A stretch of 64,000 bases of DNA. Origin: Fabrea salina. Taxonomy: Eukaryota > Ciliophora > Heterotrichea > Heterotrichida > Fabreidae. The stretch is taken from positions 124,001 through 188,000 of the forward strand of contig JALIHJ010000016.1 in the NCBI GenBank assembly GCA_022984795.1, in the 5' to 3' direction. The notes under the pieces are model-generated. The model was not told where the DNA came from, did no database searches, and saw only the letters and a program-made list of their open reading frames with translations. Shown one piece after another: positions 55,593-63,204 of this stretch. Each line of letters opens with the position of its first letter. Positions within the stretch are counted from its first letter, which is position 1. The position numbers and the translations under genes are program-made.

Positions 55593-56348
55593 CTAAGTGT
55601 AGTGGCTGCTTTTCTTTTGTTGGTTTCTAAAGCCCCTTTGAGTGATGGGCTTGTAGTTAATAGGTCTGGGCGAGGGTTTATCCTCGTTTTTGGCAGTGTC
55701 AATGCTTGAGCCAGAGTTCTTCCCAAAAGAAGCTACTCTCCTTAGTATTCTGCTATTGGGTTCTCTGGGTATGTTCTTTCTTTTTTGGAGTTCCAAGTCT
55801 TCTTTTGTCTTTTTCAAAGAGTCTTCAAGTTCGTTAGCATACCTTTGCAAAGACTCAATATGCTTTAAATAGTTCTCTTCTTGGCGCTTGTACTCGTCAA
55901 GTGCGTTCCTAACATCCCTGTAGTTACTGTAGAGTTCTTCTTTTTCGTGCAAAAGTTCTTGTTGTTTCTTTTGTAAGGTGTTGATTTCCTTCATAAGGTC
56001 TTCTGTATCGTCTCTTATAGGAATTGTTGTTTTGCTTTCGTAGTTGAAATAAGTTATTGCAGCTTCCAACAACCCAACGAAGCTTTTTTTTTTGGAAGGT
56101 TCGGGAGCAGCTACTGGAGAATTGAGTGAGTCCGGAGTAAGGGGTTCTTCTTCTAAAGGAGCTGTGAGTTGTGGAGTAATTTTGGGAGCGGGTGAAGACC
56201 TAAGGTCCTTTGGCATGTTAGAGTGGGTTCTTCTGTGTGTCAAAAATGAAGAAAGAGCTTTATCTGAGTCTAGGTTTTGCGAGTTAGTTCTTCTATGAAA
56301 AGGAGCAAGTGATTTCTGTTTACTGGGCAAGGAGTCCCTAAAAGCCAT
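55593..56348 (-). CDS. Coiled-coil protein, 251 aa
   Basis: ATG at 56348, TAG stop. An S/P/R-rich N-terminus with two HRRTNS/HRRTHS motifs (basophilic kinase sites) precedes a coiled coil at about 115-195, and an unstructured basic tail follows. No family recognised. Its ATG begins one base after the stop of the gene upstream on the same strand (TAA-A-ATG), the tightest spacing in the window. Confidence 0.7.
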   Translation of the reverse strand: MAFRDSLPSKQKSLAPFHRRTNSQNLDSDKALSSFLTHRRTHSNMPKDLRSSPAPKITPQLTAPLEEEPLTPDSLNSPVAAPEPSKKKSFVGLLEAAITYFNYESKTTIPIRDDTEDLMKEINTLQKKQQELLHEKEELYSNYRDVRNALDEYKRQEENYLKHIESLQRYANELEDSLKKTKEDLELQKRKNIPREPNSRILRRVASFGKNSGSSIDTAKNEDKPSPRPINYKPITQRGFRNQQKKSSHYT

Positions 56349-56349
56349 T

Positions 56350-57402
56350 TTATATACTTGCTAGAATTAAAAGTGACAGGTACAGTGAAGTGGAGAAGTC
56401 TTGGTCTTGGGGCTTCTGGAGTTCTTTCCAAACTTTGTAGTAGCCAGGAGTAACTACTTTTCTCATACACATGTCGTTATTTTGCAGTTGGGGGTACAAG
56501 TAAGCACTGTAGTAACTATAAGCTAGTTCCAAGTAACTGCTGTAGTAACTCTCCATGCACTTAGTGATTCCACGTGCCCTTGCTGAGTTGCAAAGCTTTA
56601 TTTGGTGACTAGTGAACCACTTCTTGTACGAGTCCAGGAACTTAATGTAAGGCTCGTCACCTGGAAACAACTCGCAGTAAGCCAAGGATTCTGCATTGTA
56701 GCCACACTCACAAGTTCCCTGAAATTTAAAGTTCAAAAAAGCATCAGCGACAGAAACACAATCCTCGTCTCTATTGCAAACGACGGGTAAACTTTTGCTG
56801 GACCAAACTTTTCCAGCACACACTCCGCCTTCAGTGTCTTCTTTGCACAGTAAGTTTTGGCACATTTCACTAAAGTTAGCATTGCACTGGGCTACTCTTT
56901 GGCCAGGAGACACACTCATTGCTTGAACACAAAAAGAGTTGCTAGGGCTGCCTGTAAAGTTGCAATAAGCTGAGTTTACACAGGCTTCGTTGCGTGAGCA
57001 TCCTTTTTCTCCAGTAGGAATTTGCTTTTGACAGAGTCCAAAACTTTCTTGGCAGTACAGTCCAGGGTTGCATTCACTGTCTGAGTAACAGGAGTTCCCT
57101 TTCTGCTTTCCTTGGCACTTGTGATCTTTGCAGTTTAAGTGCAAGCAGTCTGAGTCTTTGTAACAGGGTTCGCCTGGCCAAGAAAGGTCTTTGTTAAGGT
57201 GAACTAACTCGCACGAAGAATTAGTTTTGGTTCCTAAAAACAAGCACTCTTGGTAGGGCTGGCAGCCAGAAACCCAGTGTATTTTTTGTGTGGGTTCGTA
57301 AAACACACAAGTGTTTTCTACAAAAAGCATATCAGAGGACCTGCACTTAAAAGTTGAGCAGTTCTTAGCTAAACCAACTTGTATTAAAACGAGAGCTAGC
57401 AT
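56350..57402 (-). CDS. Cys-rich surface protein, probably GPI-anchored
   Basis: 350 residues, ATG at 57402, TAA stop. A short signal peptide (MLALVLIQVGLA) precedes about 26 cysteines. Units such as PCYKDSDCLHLNCKDHKC and SCYSDSECNPGLYC resemble the small disulphide modules that ciliates use in surface and secreted proteins (similar spacing to dickkopf/prokineticin folds). Several N-glycosylation sites are present. The end FSTSLYLSLLILASI is hydrophobic with no tail, as in GPI signals. Tyrosine-rich helical segment at about 285-310. Specific function unknown. The ATG is 16 bp from the divergent membrane-protein gene. Confidence 0.7.
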   Translation of the reverse strand: MLALVLIQVGLAKNCSTFKCRSSDMLFVENTCVFYEPTQKIHWVSGCQPYQECLFLGTKTNSSCELVHLNKDLSWPGEPCYKDSDCLHLNCKDHKCQGKQKGNSCYSDSECNPGLYCQESFGLCQKQIPTGEKGCSRNEACVNSAYCNFTGSPSNSFCVQAMSVSPGQRVAQCNANFSEMCQNLLCKEDTEGGVCAGKVWSSKSLPVVCNRDEDCVSVADAFLNFKFQGTCECGYNAESLAYCELFPGDEPYIKFLDSYKKWFTSHQIKLCNSARARGITKCMESYYSSYLELAYSYYSAYLYPQLQNNDMCMRKVVTPGYYKVWKELQKPQDQDFSTSLYLSLLILASI

Positions 57403-57418
57403 TAATTATAAATTATTA

Positions 57419-57943
57419 ATGGCAGAAGAAGTCTTTCAGCAACCAAGAAAAGAATCAGGAATAGAATGCCTTAAAAAGTCCCTGGAGCACATCCACTCTA
57501 CCCTCGAGCTAGTATCGCCAGTCTTCCACGCTGCTTTAAGTGCAGAGCTTCTGCTGTTTGTAATTTTTACTCAGACACTGGCAGCCTCAGCAATCCTAAT
57601 ACAAGAACCCCTTTGTAATAACTTGCGCCTCTGGTTAGTTTGTTTTGTTGTTTCTTCTTTGGTCTTCCTTGGGTTCGAGTGCATCTACTTTGTTGCAAAA
57701 GGTCTGCGAAAGGTCCGGTTAGTAGGGTTGAACTTGCTTTTGGTCTGGTTTGCGTGTTTAACTGTGTTAGGGACTATTTGTATCGGGGGTGATGATTCCA
57801 GCCAAGAAGCTCATTTGCTTGCGACAGCAATAGTGGTGAACTTGTACATCTTCGTTCCTTTTTGTGCCTGTGCCCAGCTTGTGATTCATTTTACGAGGGA
57901 AGCACCTAGCGACTATGAAAACGATCTGTTGGACAATCAATGA
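57419..57943 (+). CDS. Four-TM membrane protein, 174 aa, unknown
   Basis: Start at ATG 57419, TGA stop. After a short acidic N-terminus four hydrophobic helices are visible: about 42-60 (ELLLFVIFTQTLAASAILI), 70-92, 103-121 (VGLNLLLVWFACLTVLGTI) and 130-155. The tail is acidic (SDYENDLLDNQ). No motif of a known transporter or tetraspanin is present. It is one of three genes here that end in TGA, which helps fix the genetic code. Confidence 0.65.
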   Translation: MAEEVFQQPRKESGIECLKKSLEHIHSTLELVSPVFHAALSAELLLFVIFTQTLAASAILIQEPLCNNLRLWLVCFVVSSLVFLGFECIYFVAKGLRKVRLVGLNLLLVWFACLTVLGTICIGGDDSSQEAHLLATAIVVNLYIFVPFCACAQLVIHFTREAPSDYENDLLDNQ

Positions 57944-57982
57944 GTACCTTTTAAGTCTAAGCTTTCTGTGCTAAATGGATAA

Positions 57983-58693
57983 ATGTGTTACGTCAAAGAC
58001 AGGTGTGGTGTTGCAACGTGCTTGTTAGTTTGGGTGCTCAGTTTGGGAATCTGGGGAGGCACCCTAGCACTGGCAACCAACAAGCAAGTATGGGCTTTTA
58101 CTGTTGTAGTGGTTCTTTTGCTTGTGTTTCATTTAAAGTGTGTGTTTGGAGACCCAGGAAGACTTGAGTCTAGTGGAACTTTGTTGTTCGAAGAAGAAAC
58201 CTGCGTTATATGCAATGCTCCTAAAAAACTACGTACCCATCACTGCTTCAGTTGCAAAGTGTGCATTTTGAACATGGACCACCACTGCGAATGGATCAAT
58301 AACTGTGTAGGGTTCTACACTCAAAAGCACTTTATACTGTTTTTGTTTTACGTAGTGCTGGGTTGCTTGGGGTCTTTAGGGATAATTTTAAGTGAGCTCA
58401 TCAATAACTTTCCAGAGCCGAGTAACTGCTTTGTTTTGCTTTTTTCAGTTTTAATACTAGTTTTTTCAGCACTGTTTTTGCTTGCAAGTAGTTCGATGCT
58501 TTACGACCAACTGTCACTAGTTGTCAACAACACTTCAACTATTGACCAGCTACAACAAAGGACCTTTGAAAAAGTAACACTTAAGTAGAGACCACTTATG
58601 GCAAACCTTAAAGAAGTGTTTGGCAGCAGCCCTGTGTTGTGGTTACTGCCTGTTTCAGTAAAAGGAAAACCTGCACCCGTTAAAGAAAACTAA
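57983..58693 (+). CDS. DHHC palmitoyltransferase (one 15-nt intron)
   Basis: Spliced product 231 residues: exon 1 57983-58573, intron 58574-58588, exon 2 to TAA at 58693. Four membrane helices flank a DHHC cysteine-rich domain: CVICNAPKKLRTHHCFSC and MDHHCEWINNCVGF, with DHHC at 99-102. Splicing removes an in-frame TAG and adds the family's C-terminal motif, here NLKEVFG...LWLLPV (the usual N-x-x-x-V-F-G...WLLP), so the intron is strongly supported. It is small for the family. DHHC enzymes attach palmitate to cysteines of membrane proteins such as small GTPases. The stop is five bases before the next ATG. Confidence 0.92.
58574..58588 (+). other. 15-nt intron in DHHC gene
   Basis: GTAACACTTAAGTAG, phase 0. 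Length is a multiple of three, but the in-frame TAG means a retained intron gives a product lacking the conserved C-terminal motif. Confidence 0.92.
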
Positions 58694-58698
58694 TAAAT

Positions 58699-59622
58699 AT
58701 GCCAAGTCCCAAAAGGAAAAGAAGTAGGTCCAGAGAAAGAGAAGAGTATAAGTACCCCCCTAGGACCCAGACCGAGTTCAGAGCTGTGGTTCTTCAGTAC
58801 TTGGCAAACGAAAAGGTTTCTTTGCCCTTGTTCAGTCTTTCGCTTCTAAAGAACTTAAGGACTCAGTACAAACACTCCCTTGGAAAAATGATTGACTTTG
58901 ACCTAAACCAAGTTTTGCAAGAACTCTCCCAAAAGCAAGCTTTGAAGCTCCAGCCACTCCAGGTGGCTTCTAAACAGTGCTTCAGTTTAGTTTCCATTTC
59001 ACGCGAAAGCATTGCAAGCATACACAAAGAAGCTTCCAGAGACAAACCTAGGAAGTACCCAAAAGAAATTCCCAACCTTAAACTAGCTCCTTGGAGCAAA
59101 GAACTTCCTCAGGAAGAACTAAAAGTTCCCTTGCCACAACCTTTAGAGCTAAGTGGAGGCGAGTACCTTAAGGAAAATCCCTGGCACTACTCTTTCCAAA
59201 GCTTAGACCCTGGCTTAGTCGTGCTTGACCTTTCGAGGAAAGAACTGCCTTGCGAGATCCAGAGTGAAGAAGACCTTGACACACTGCCTGCGCAGGAGTG
59301 GCAAAGCTCAGGGTTCCTTGTAGCTAGGTGCGCTTACAGGCAGCCAGAAGCCATTGAGAAGTGCCTTGAAAACTGGGGGTACACCGTGATGAAGTTCAAC
59401 TGGATCAGAAAAGAATCAGTAGGTCTGGAAATTGAAGTCAGGAACAAAGAAACTTTAGTTGTAGGTTCTAAAAGTAAAGAACTACTAGAAGTTCCTGATA
59501 AGTTTGGAGACGAAAGCCAAATGTACGAGTTTCTAGTTAGGAATTTCCAAGCAGAGAAACGAGTAGAAGTTTTTGGCAGGAAACACAGAACAGGCTGGGT
59601 AGTTCTTGACGAAAGTGTTTAA
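58699..59622 (+). CDS. MT-A70 family protein lacking DPPW (METTL14/MTA9-like)
   Basis: 307 residues, ATG at 58699, TAA stop. An RS-rich basic N-terminus and a small helical domain (about 25-90) precede an MT-A70-like fold at about 165-305: WQSSGFLVARC..., ENWGYTVMKFNWIRKE (226-239), ETLVVGSKSK, and the end VEVFGRKHRTGW (289-300), which equals the usual LELFAR...GW. Where DPPW should be, the sequence is VVLDLSRKELP, so the catalytic tetrad is missing. Inactive partners of this kind include METTL14 and, in ciliates, MTA9, which supports MTA1 in DNA N6-adenine methylation. I infer a regulatory subunit of an adenine methyltransferase. Confidence 0.72.
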   Translation: MPSPKRKRSRSREREEYKYPPRTQTEFRAVVLQYLANEKVSLPLFSLSLLKNLRTQYKHSLGKMIDFDLNQVLQELSQKQALKLQPLQVASKQCFSLVSISRESIASIHKEASRDKPRKYPKEIPNLKLAPWSKELPQEELKVPLPQPLELSGGEYLKENPWHYSFQSLDPGLVVLDLSRKELPCEIQSEEDLDTLPAQEWQSSGFLVARCAYRQPEAIEKCLENWGYTVMKFNWIRKESVGLEIEVRNKETLVVGSKSKELLEVPDKFGDESQMYEFLVRNFQAEKRVEVFGRKHRTGWVVLDESV

Positions 59623-59639
59623 TTTAAGTCTCTCAAATA

Positions 59640-61313
59640 ATGGAAATTTGGAAGCAAGGATGGCAGGACTCTTTGGCAGGCCTAAAAAGCAGTTCGGCCC
59701 TTATGGTGCTGGCAGACCTCAAAGGCGAAGGAGACTACAACCTAGTAATTGCAGACTTCAAAAAGAAACTTAGAGTTTACAAAGGCAGTGCTATTTCTTG
59801 GGAAAGTGTTTTGCTGAATGTGCCTTCAGCAGTTGCTGTGTTTACTTCAAGCATGAACGACATTCCTAACTTAGCTGTGGCTTCTGGGAACTCTATTTTC
59901 ATCTACAAAAATTCAAGACCTTACTTTAAGTTCACTCTCCAAAAAGAGGACTTGCCACAAGTAGAACTGGACATTTGGGAGAGCCTCAAAAACAACGAAA
60001 TGGACCCTTTAGAAGCTTGGAACTTACTTTTGAACTTAAGGGAAACTTACGAAGTCCTTAGTCAGCGGACACTTGAACTGCTGAGTTACGACAAAGACCA
60101 AGACAAAGTAGACTTCATTGAGTCAGTCAAGTTGCAGCCTTTGGTAGAGTTTACTTGCATTACTTGTTTGAGTTCTATCAAGCGGGAACTAGAACATGAA
60201 ACAGCTATTTCTCAGCTTGTAATAGGCACTGAGCACAAAAAAGTCCATATACTAGAAGCTTCTGGGTCCCAAATAGGAGTTACCATAAAGGTTCCAGGGG
60301 TTCCTGCCTTTGTCGTTTGCACAGGTCAGTACTGTGTGGAGTACAAAGTTTTGCTGGCTACCAGAGAAGCCAGAATATTCGCTGTCAAAAACGGAAGCCT
60401 TATGCCTGGCAGCATAGAGTTAGAAACGCCCCCTACTGGACTTGTGCTGGTTGACAGGTCTATTTTTGTAGGCAGTAACGACAAAAAGGTGCACTGTTAC
60501 CACAGCCGAGGTAGGAAACTCTACACTTTGTACATGCCTGACTACGTAGCTAGCATGTGTTTACTCAAAATGTGGAAAACTAGGGTTTTTAAAGGTCTTT
60601 TAGTAGGACTCTTGAACGGAGAAGTAAGACTCTACAAAGACAAAGTGCTTCTTAGCAGAATTAACTTAGAAGAAACTATAGTAGGGCTTAGTTTTGGAAT
60701 CTTAGGAAAAGAAGAAGGAGCACTAGTGGCAAACCTTAAAAACGGAGGCATAGTTGTTAGGTACCTGGAAAAAGCTGCCAACTTAGAAGGAAAGTCTGAG
60801 TTCATAGGACCTCCCCCTGAACAAGAAGTGCCCTTGAACGTGCCTACCAAGTCAAAACTTTACTTAGAACAGGCTGAAAGAGAAAGGCAGCACTCTACCC
60901 AAATGTACAAAGGGTTCGTGAAAGACCTGACTAGCATTAGGTACAGAACTGCTTTGGAGTACTTCAAAGCAAAACAGTCAGAGGCACAGAACTCCTCTCA
61001 AGGAGAACTTAGACTGGATGCCTACGTGCAAGGACTGGGACCACTGTTCACCATAGTGCTTGAAGTGCAGAACTTAGCTAAAGAAACCCTAACTGACGTA
61101 AGAGTAGGGCTTTGTTACGAAACCCAGTTGTACAAAGTGCTCACTGAAAGTTTGGCTTTTCCTTGCTTGGTTCCCGAGCTTAAGTACAAAAAAGAAATAC
61201 ACATAAAGAGTTTAAGTGGGGTGTCTGACAACTTCAGAGTGTGTTTGTTCAATAAGCACTCTAGTTTGCCTATTGTAAGTGCCCTGTTCACGGTTCCTGC
61301 TTGCGAAGAGTAA
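59640..61313 (+). CDS. BBS1: Bardet-Biedl syndrome protein 1 (BBSome subunit)
   Basis: 557 residues, ATG at 59640, TAA stop; human BBS1 is 593 aa. The N-terminal beta-propeller contains SALMVLADLKGEGDYNLVIA, LKVYKG-like KLRVYKG and the family phrase QLVIGTEHKKVHILE; a helical insertion includes DIWESLKNNEMDPLEAW. A C-terminal GAE-like beta domain follows (LGPLFTIVLEVQNLAKETLT). BBS1 binds ARL6 and brings the BBSome to membranes. With BBS4 and IFT121 in the same window this is a ciliary gene set, though the genes are not adjacent. Confidence 0.95.
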   Translation: MEIWKQGWQDSLAGLKSSSALMVLADLKGEGDYNLVIADFKKKLRVYKGSAISWESVLLNVPSAVAVFTSSMNDIPNLAVASGNSIFIYKNSRPYFKFTLQKEDLPQVELDIWESLKNNEMDPLEAWNLLLNLRETYEVLSQRTLELLSYDKDQDKVDFIESVKLQPLVEFTCITCLSSIKRELEHETAISQLVIGTEHKKVHILEASGSQIGVTIKVPGVPAFVVCTGQYCVEYKVLLATREARIFAVKNGSLMPGSIELETPPTGLVLVDRSIFVGSNDKKVHCYHSRGRKLYTLYMPDYVASMCLLKMWKTRVFKGLLVGLLNGEVRLYKDKVLLSRINLEETIVGLSFGILGKEEGALVANLKNGGIVVRYLEKAANLEGKSEFIGPPPEQEVPLNVPTKSKLYLEQAERERQHSTQMYKGFVKDLTSIRYRTALEYFKAKQSEAQNSSQGELRLDAYVQGLGPLFTIVLEVQNLAKETLTDVRVGLCYETQLYKVLTESLAFPCLVPELKYKKEIHIKSLSGVSDNFRVCLFNKHSSLPIVSALFTVPACEE

Positions 61314-61327
61314 AGTAATAATAAGAA

Positions 61328-61936
61328 ATGTCAAACAGGAAAGACTAGTAAAGTATAAGTAGTGACCACCTTTTCAAGTTAGTCCTTGTGGGTGACTCAG
61401 GTGTGGGGAAGTCTTGTCTTTTACTAAGGTTTGCAGACGACACCTTTTCTGAAAGTTACATAAGCACAATAGGGGTTGACTTTAGGTTCAAAACTTTATC
61501 AGTGGACGGGAAGGTTGTCAAGCTGCAGATTTGGGACACAGCAGGACAAGAAAGGTTCCGAACAATAACTTCAGCTTACTACAGAGGAGCAGACGGAGTT
61601 ATGTTGGTTTTTGACAAAGGCAACCAAGACTCTTTTGAACATGTTTCTAGTTGGCTTGAAGAAGTTAACAAGTACTCCTCCAACTCCTCAAAGATGCTTT
61701 TAGGCAACAAGTGCGACATCGAAGAACCTGAAGTCAGCGACGACTCTGCTAAAGAATTTGCCCAAAGCAAAGCAATGAACTACTTAGAAACTAGTGCTTT
61801 GCGCAGCGACCACGTTGTAGAGGCTTTTGAAAGTTTGGCGCGCGAACTTATACAACGCAAAGTAGACAAAAAGCCTGAAGGCCAGAAAGTCGGGCATGTC
61901 AAGAAGAAAGACATGTCTTGTTGTAAGAAAGCCTAA
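61328..61936 (+). CDS. Rab GTPase, Rab1-like (one 15-nt intron)
   Basis: Spliced product 197 residues: exon 1 61328-61347, intron 61348-61362, exon 2 to TAA at 61936. Splicing gives [20 protein letters not shown], the standard Rab N-terminus. Motifs: G1 GDSGVGKS at 17-24, switch [26 protein letters not shown]. RabF signatures ([29 protein letters not shown]) put it near Rab1/Rab8. The C-terminus is CCKKA, a CCxxx prenylation type as in Rab11. Rab1-type proteins act in ER-Golgi traffic; the exact pathway is inferred. Confidence 0.93.
61348..61362 (+). other. 15-nt intron in Rab gene
   Basis: GTAAAGTATAAGTAG, phase 2 (TA|T). Required to give the gene an ATG and the conserved [10 protein letters not shown]. 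Confidence 0.93.
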
Positions 61937-61943
61937 TAATAAT

Positions 61944-63204
61944 ATGCAGAGGTACTTTTCTAACTTGCCTTTTCCTAAAGGCTTGTGTTACGACAGAGCA
62001 CACAGACTTAAGGAACTAAGTAACGGAGTCAAAGTAGTCACTGAGGACTGGAACAGCTCAGTGCAGTGTGTGGGCTTAATGATTGACGCTGGAAGCAGAA
62101 TGGACTTTCAGATGCCTGGAGTGGCTTACTTGACTTCTAAGCTTTTAGAAAGGAACCTGAAGAAGAAACTAGGTTTTGTTGATTTAAGTTTTAAAAAGGA
62201 CTACACTTGGGTTGCAGTAAAGGGCTCCGATGGCTTAGAAGAGCTTAGCAAGTCTTTAGTTGACTTCAGAATAGAAGAAAGTTTAACTGAAGTTAAAGAC
62301 CAAGTGCTTTCCTGAACTCGATGAGTACCAACTACTAGACCACATCCACAAAGCTGCTTTTAAAGGCCATGCACTTGGAAACTTTACTAAAGGAGAAAAG
62401 TCCAGCGTCAAAAGCGCTAAAAAAGAAGATATTTATAAGTTCTTAAGAACCCACTACACAGGAAACAGAGTTACAGTTTCAGCAGCTGGAGGCATTGAAG
62501 CTTCCCAAGTGCTCAAGAAGTCCAGAATCCTGGAGGAACTGCCTAAAGGAAAGCCACTTTTACTAAAGTCACCCAACTACACTTCCAGTAACTTTGTGAA
62601 AAGTTCTTCTTCAGAGTACACTCACCTTGGAATAGCTTTTCCAGCTCCTGCTTGCACGCAGTCAGAGTGCGTTTCCTTTAGGATTCTTGAAAACCTGATG
62701 AACAGCCCCTTTTACATGCCTTACATAAACCACTCTGAGCAGTTCAACACTCTGCATGGGTTATTCACACAAACAGGGGGCTTAGTGCACCACAGCTGTG
62801 AATACATTAGTTACAAAGAAGCTGGGTTGTTGTTCCACCACTTAGTAACTGAGCCTTTAGCAAGTGTGTTTTTAGCAAGCAGTGTTTTGAAAGCTATGCT
62901 TAGCACCACTAGCGCTGTCTTGACTGAAGAACTCTACAGAGCCAAAAACCAAGTTTTCACCCAACTAGCTGCTCCGGAGTCCTCTTCAGAAATTGCTTTC
63001 GAAAACGCTAACCAAATAAGGAAGTTCGGAGGCAAAGTTTCGCGGTCGACTTTTGCTTCGAGCATATACTTAGAAGACCCGAAAGTCTTAGCAAGTGACT
63101 ATGACAAGTGGATTTCAAATGCCTTGCCTGTAATAGGAGTTTACGGAAAAGTAGTTACACAAAACTTGCCAGAACTCATATACAAACAAGCGTCTTTAAC
63201 ATAA
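61944..63204 (+). CDS. M16-family protein (MPP-alpha / bc1 core-like) with a +1 frame change
   Basis: ATG at 61944, seven bases after the Rab stop. The first 123 codons (NGVKVVTED, GLMIDAGSRMDF, GVAYLTSKLLERN) stop at TGA 62313-62315. The next frame, entered by skipping one base at TCC-TGA-A, continues ELDEYQLLDHIHKAAFKGHA and on through the second M16 domain to TAA at 63204 (about 419 residues in all). The junction VLS/ELDE aligns with the ILREMQE region of MPP-beta. The HxxEH zinc site is replaced by YLTSK, as in non-catalytic MPP-alpha or core proteins. An N-terminal MQRYFSNLPF could be a mitochondrial presequence. The +1 step may be real frameshifting, an assembly indel, or a lesion. Confidence 0.75.

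Noticed and set aside
41974-57943. A ciliate code in which TGA or TAA/TAG is sense
   Set aside because: Genes end at TGA (both USP53/54-like copies and the gene at 57419), at TAG and at TAA in places fixed by homology and tight neighbours; no conserved protein reads through a stop except where an intron or frame change explains it.
60219-60233. GTAATAGGCACTGAG inside BBS1 looks like a 15-nt intron
   Set aside because: It encodes VIGTE, part of the conserved LV.GTE motif of BBS1, and it ends GAG rather than TAG/CAG.
62299-62325. A 13- or 22-nt intron explaining the M16 frame change
   Set aside because: GT...AG segments of these lengths exist, but neither fits the 15-16 nt class or the A at -6, and both would delete the conserved VLSELDE segment or part of it.
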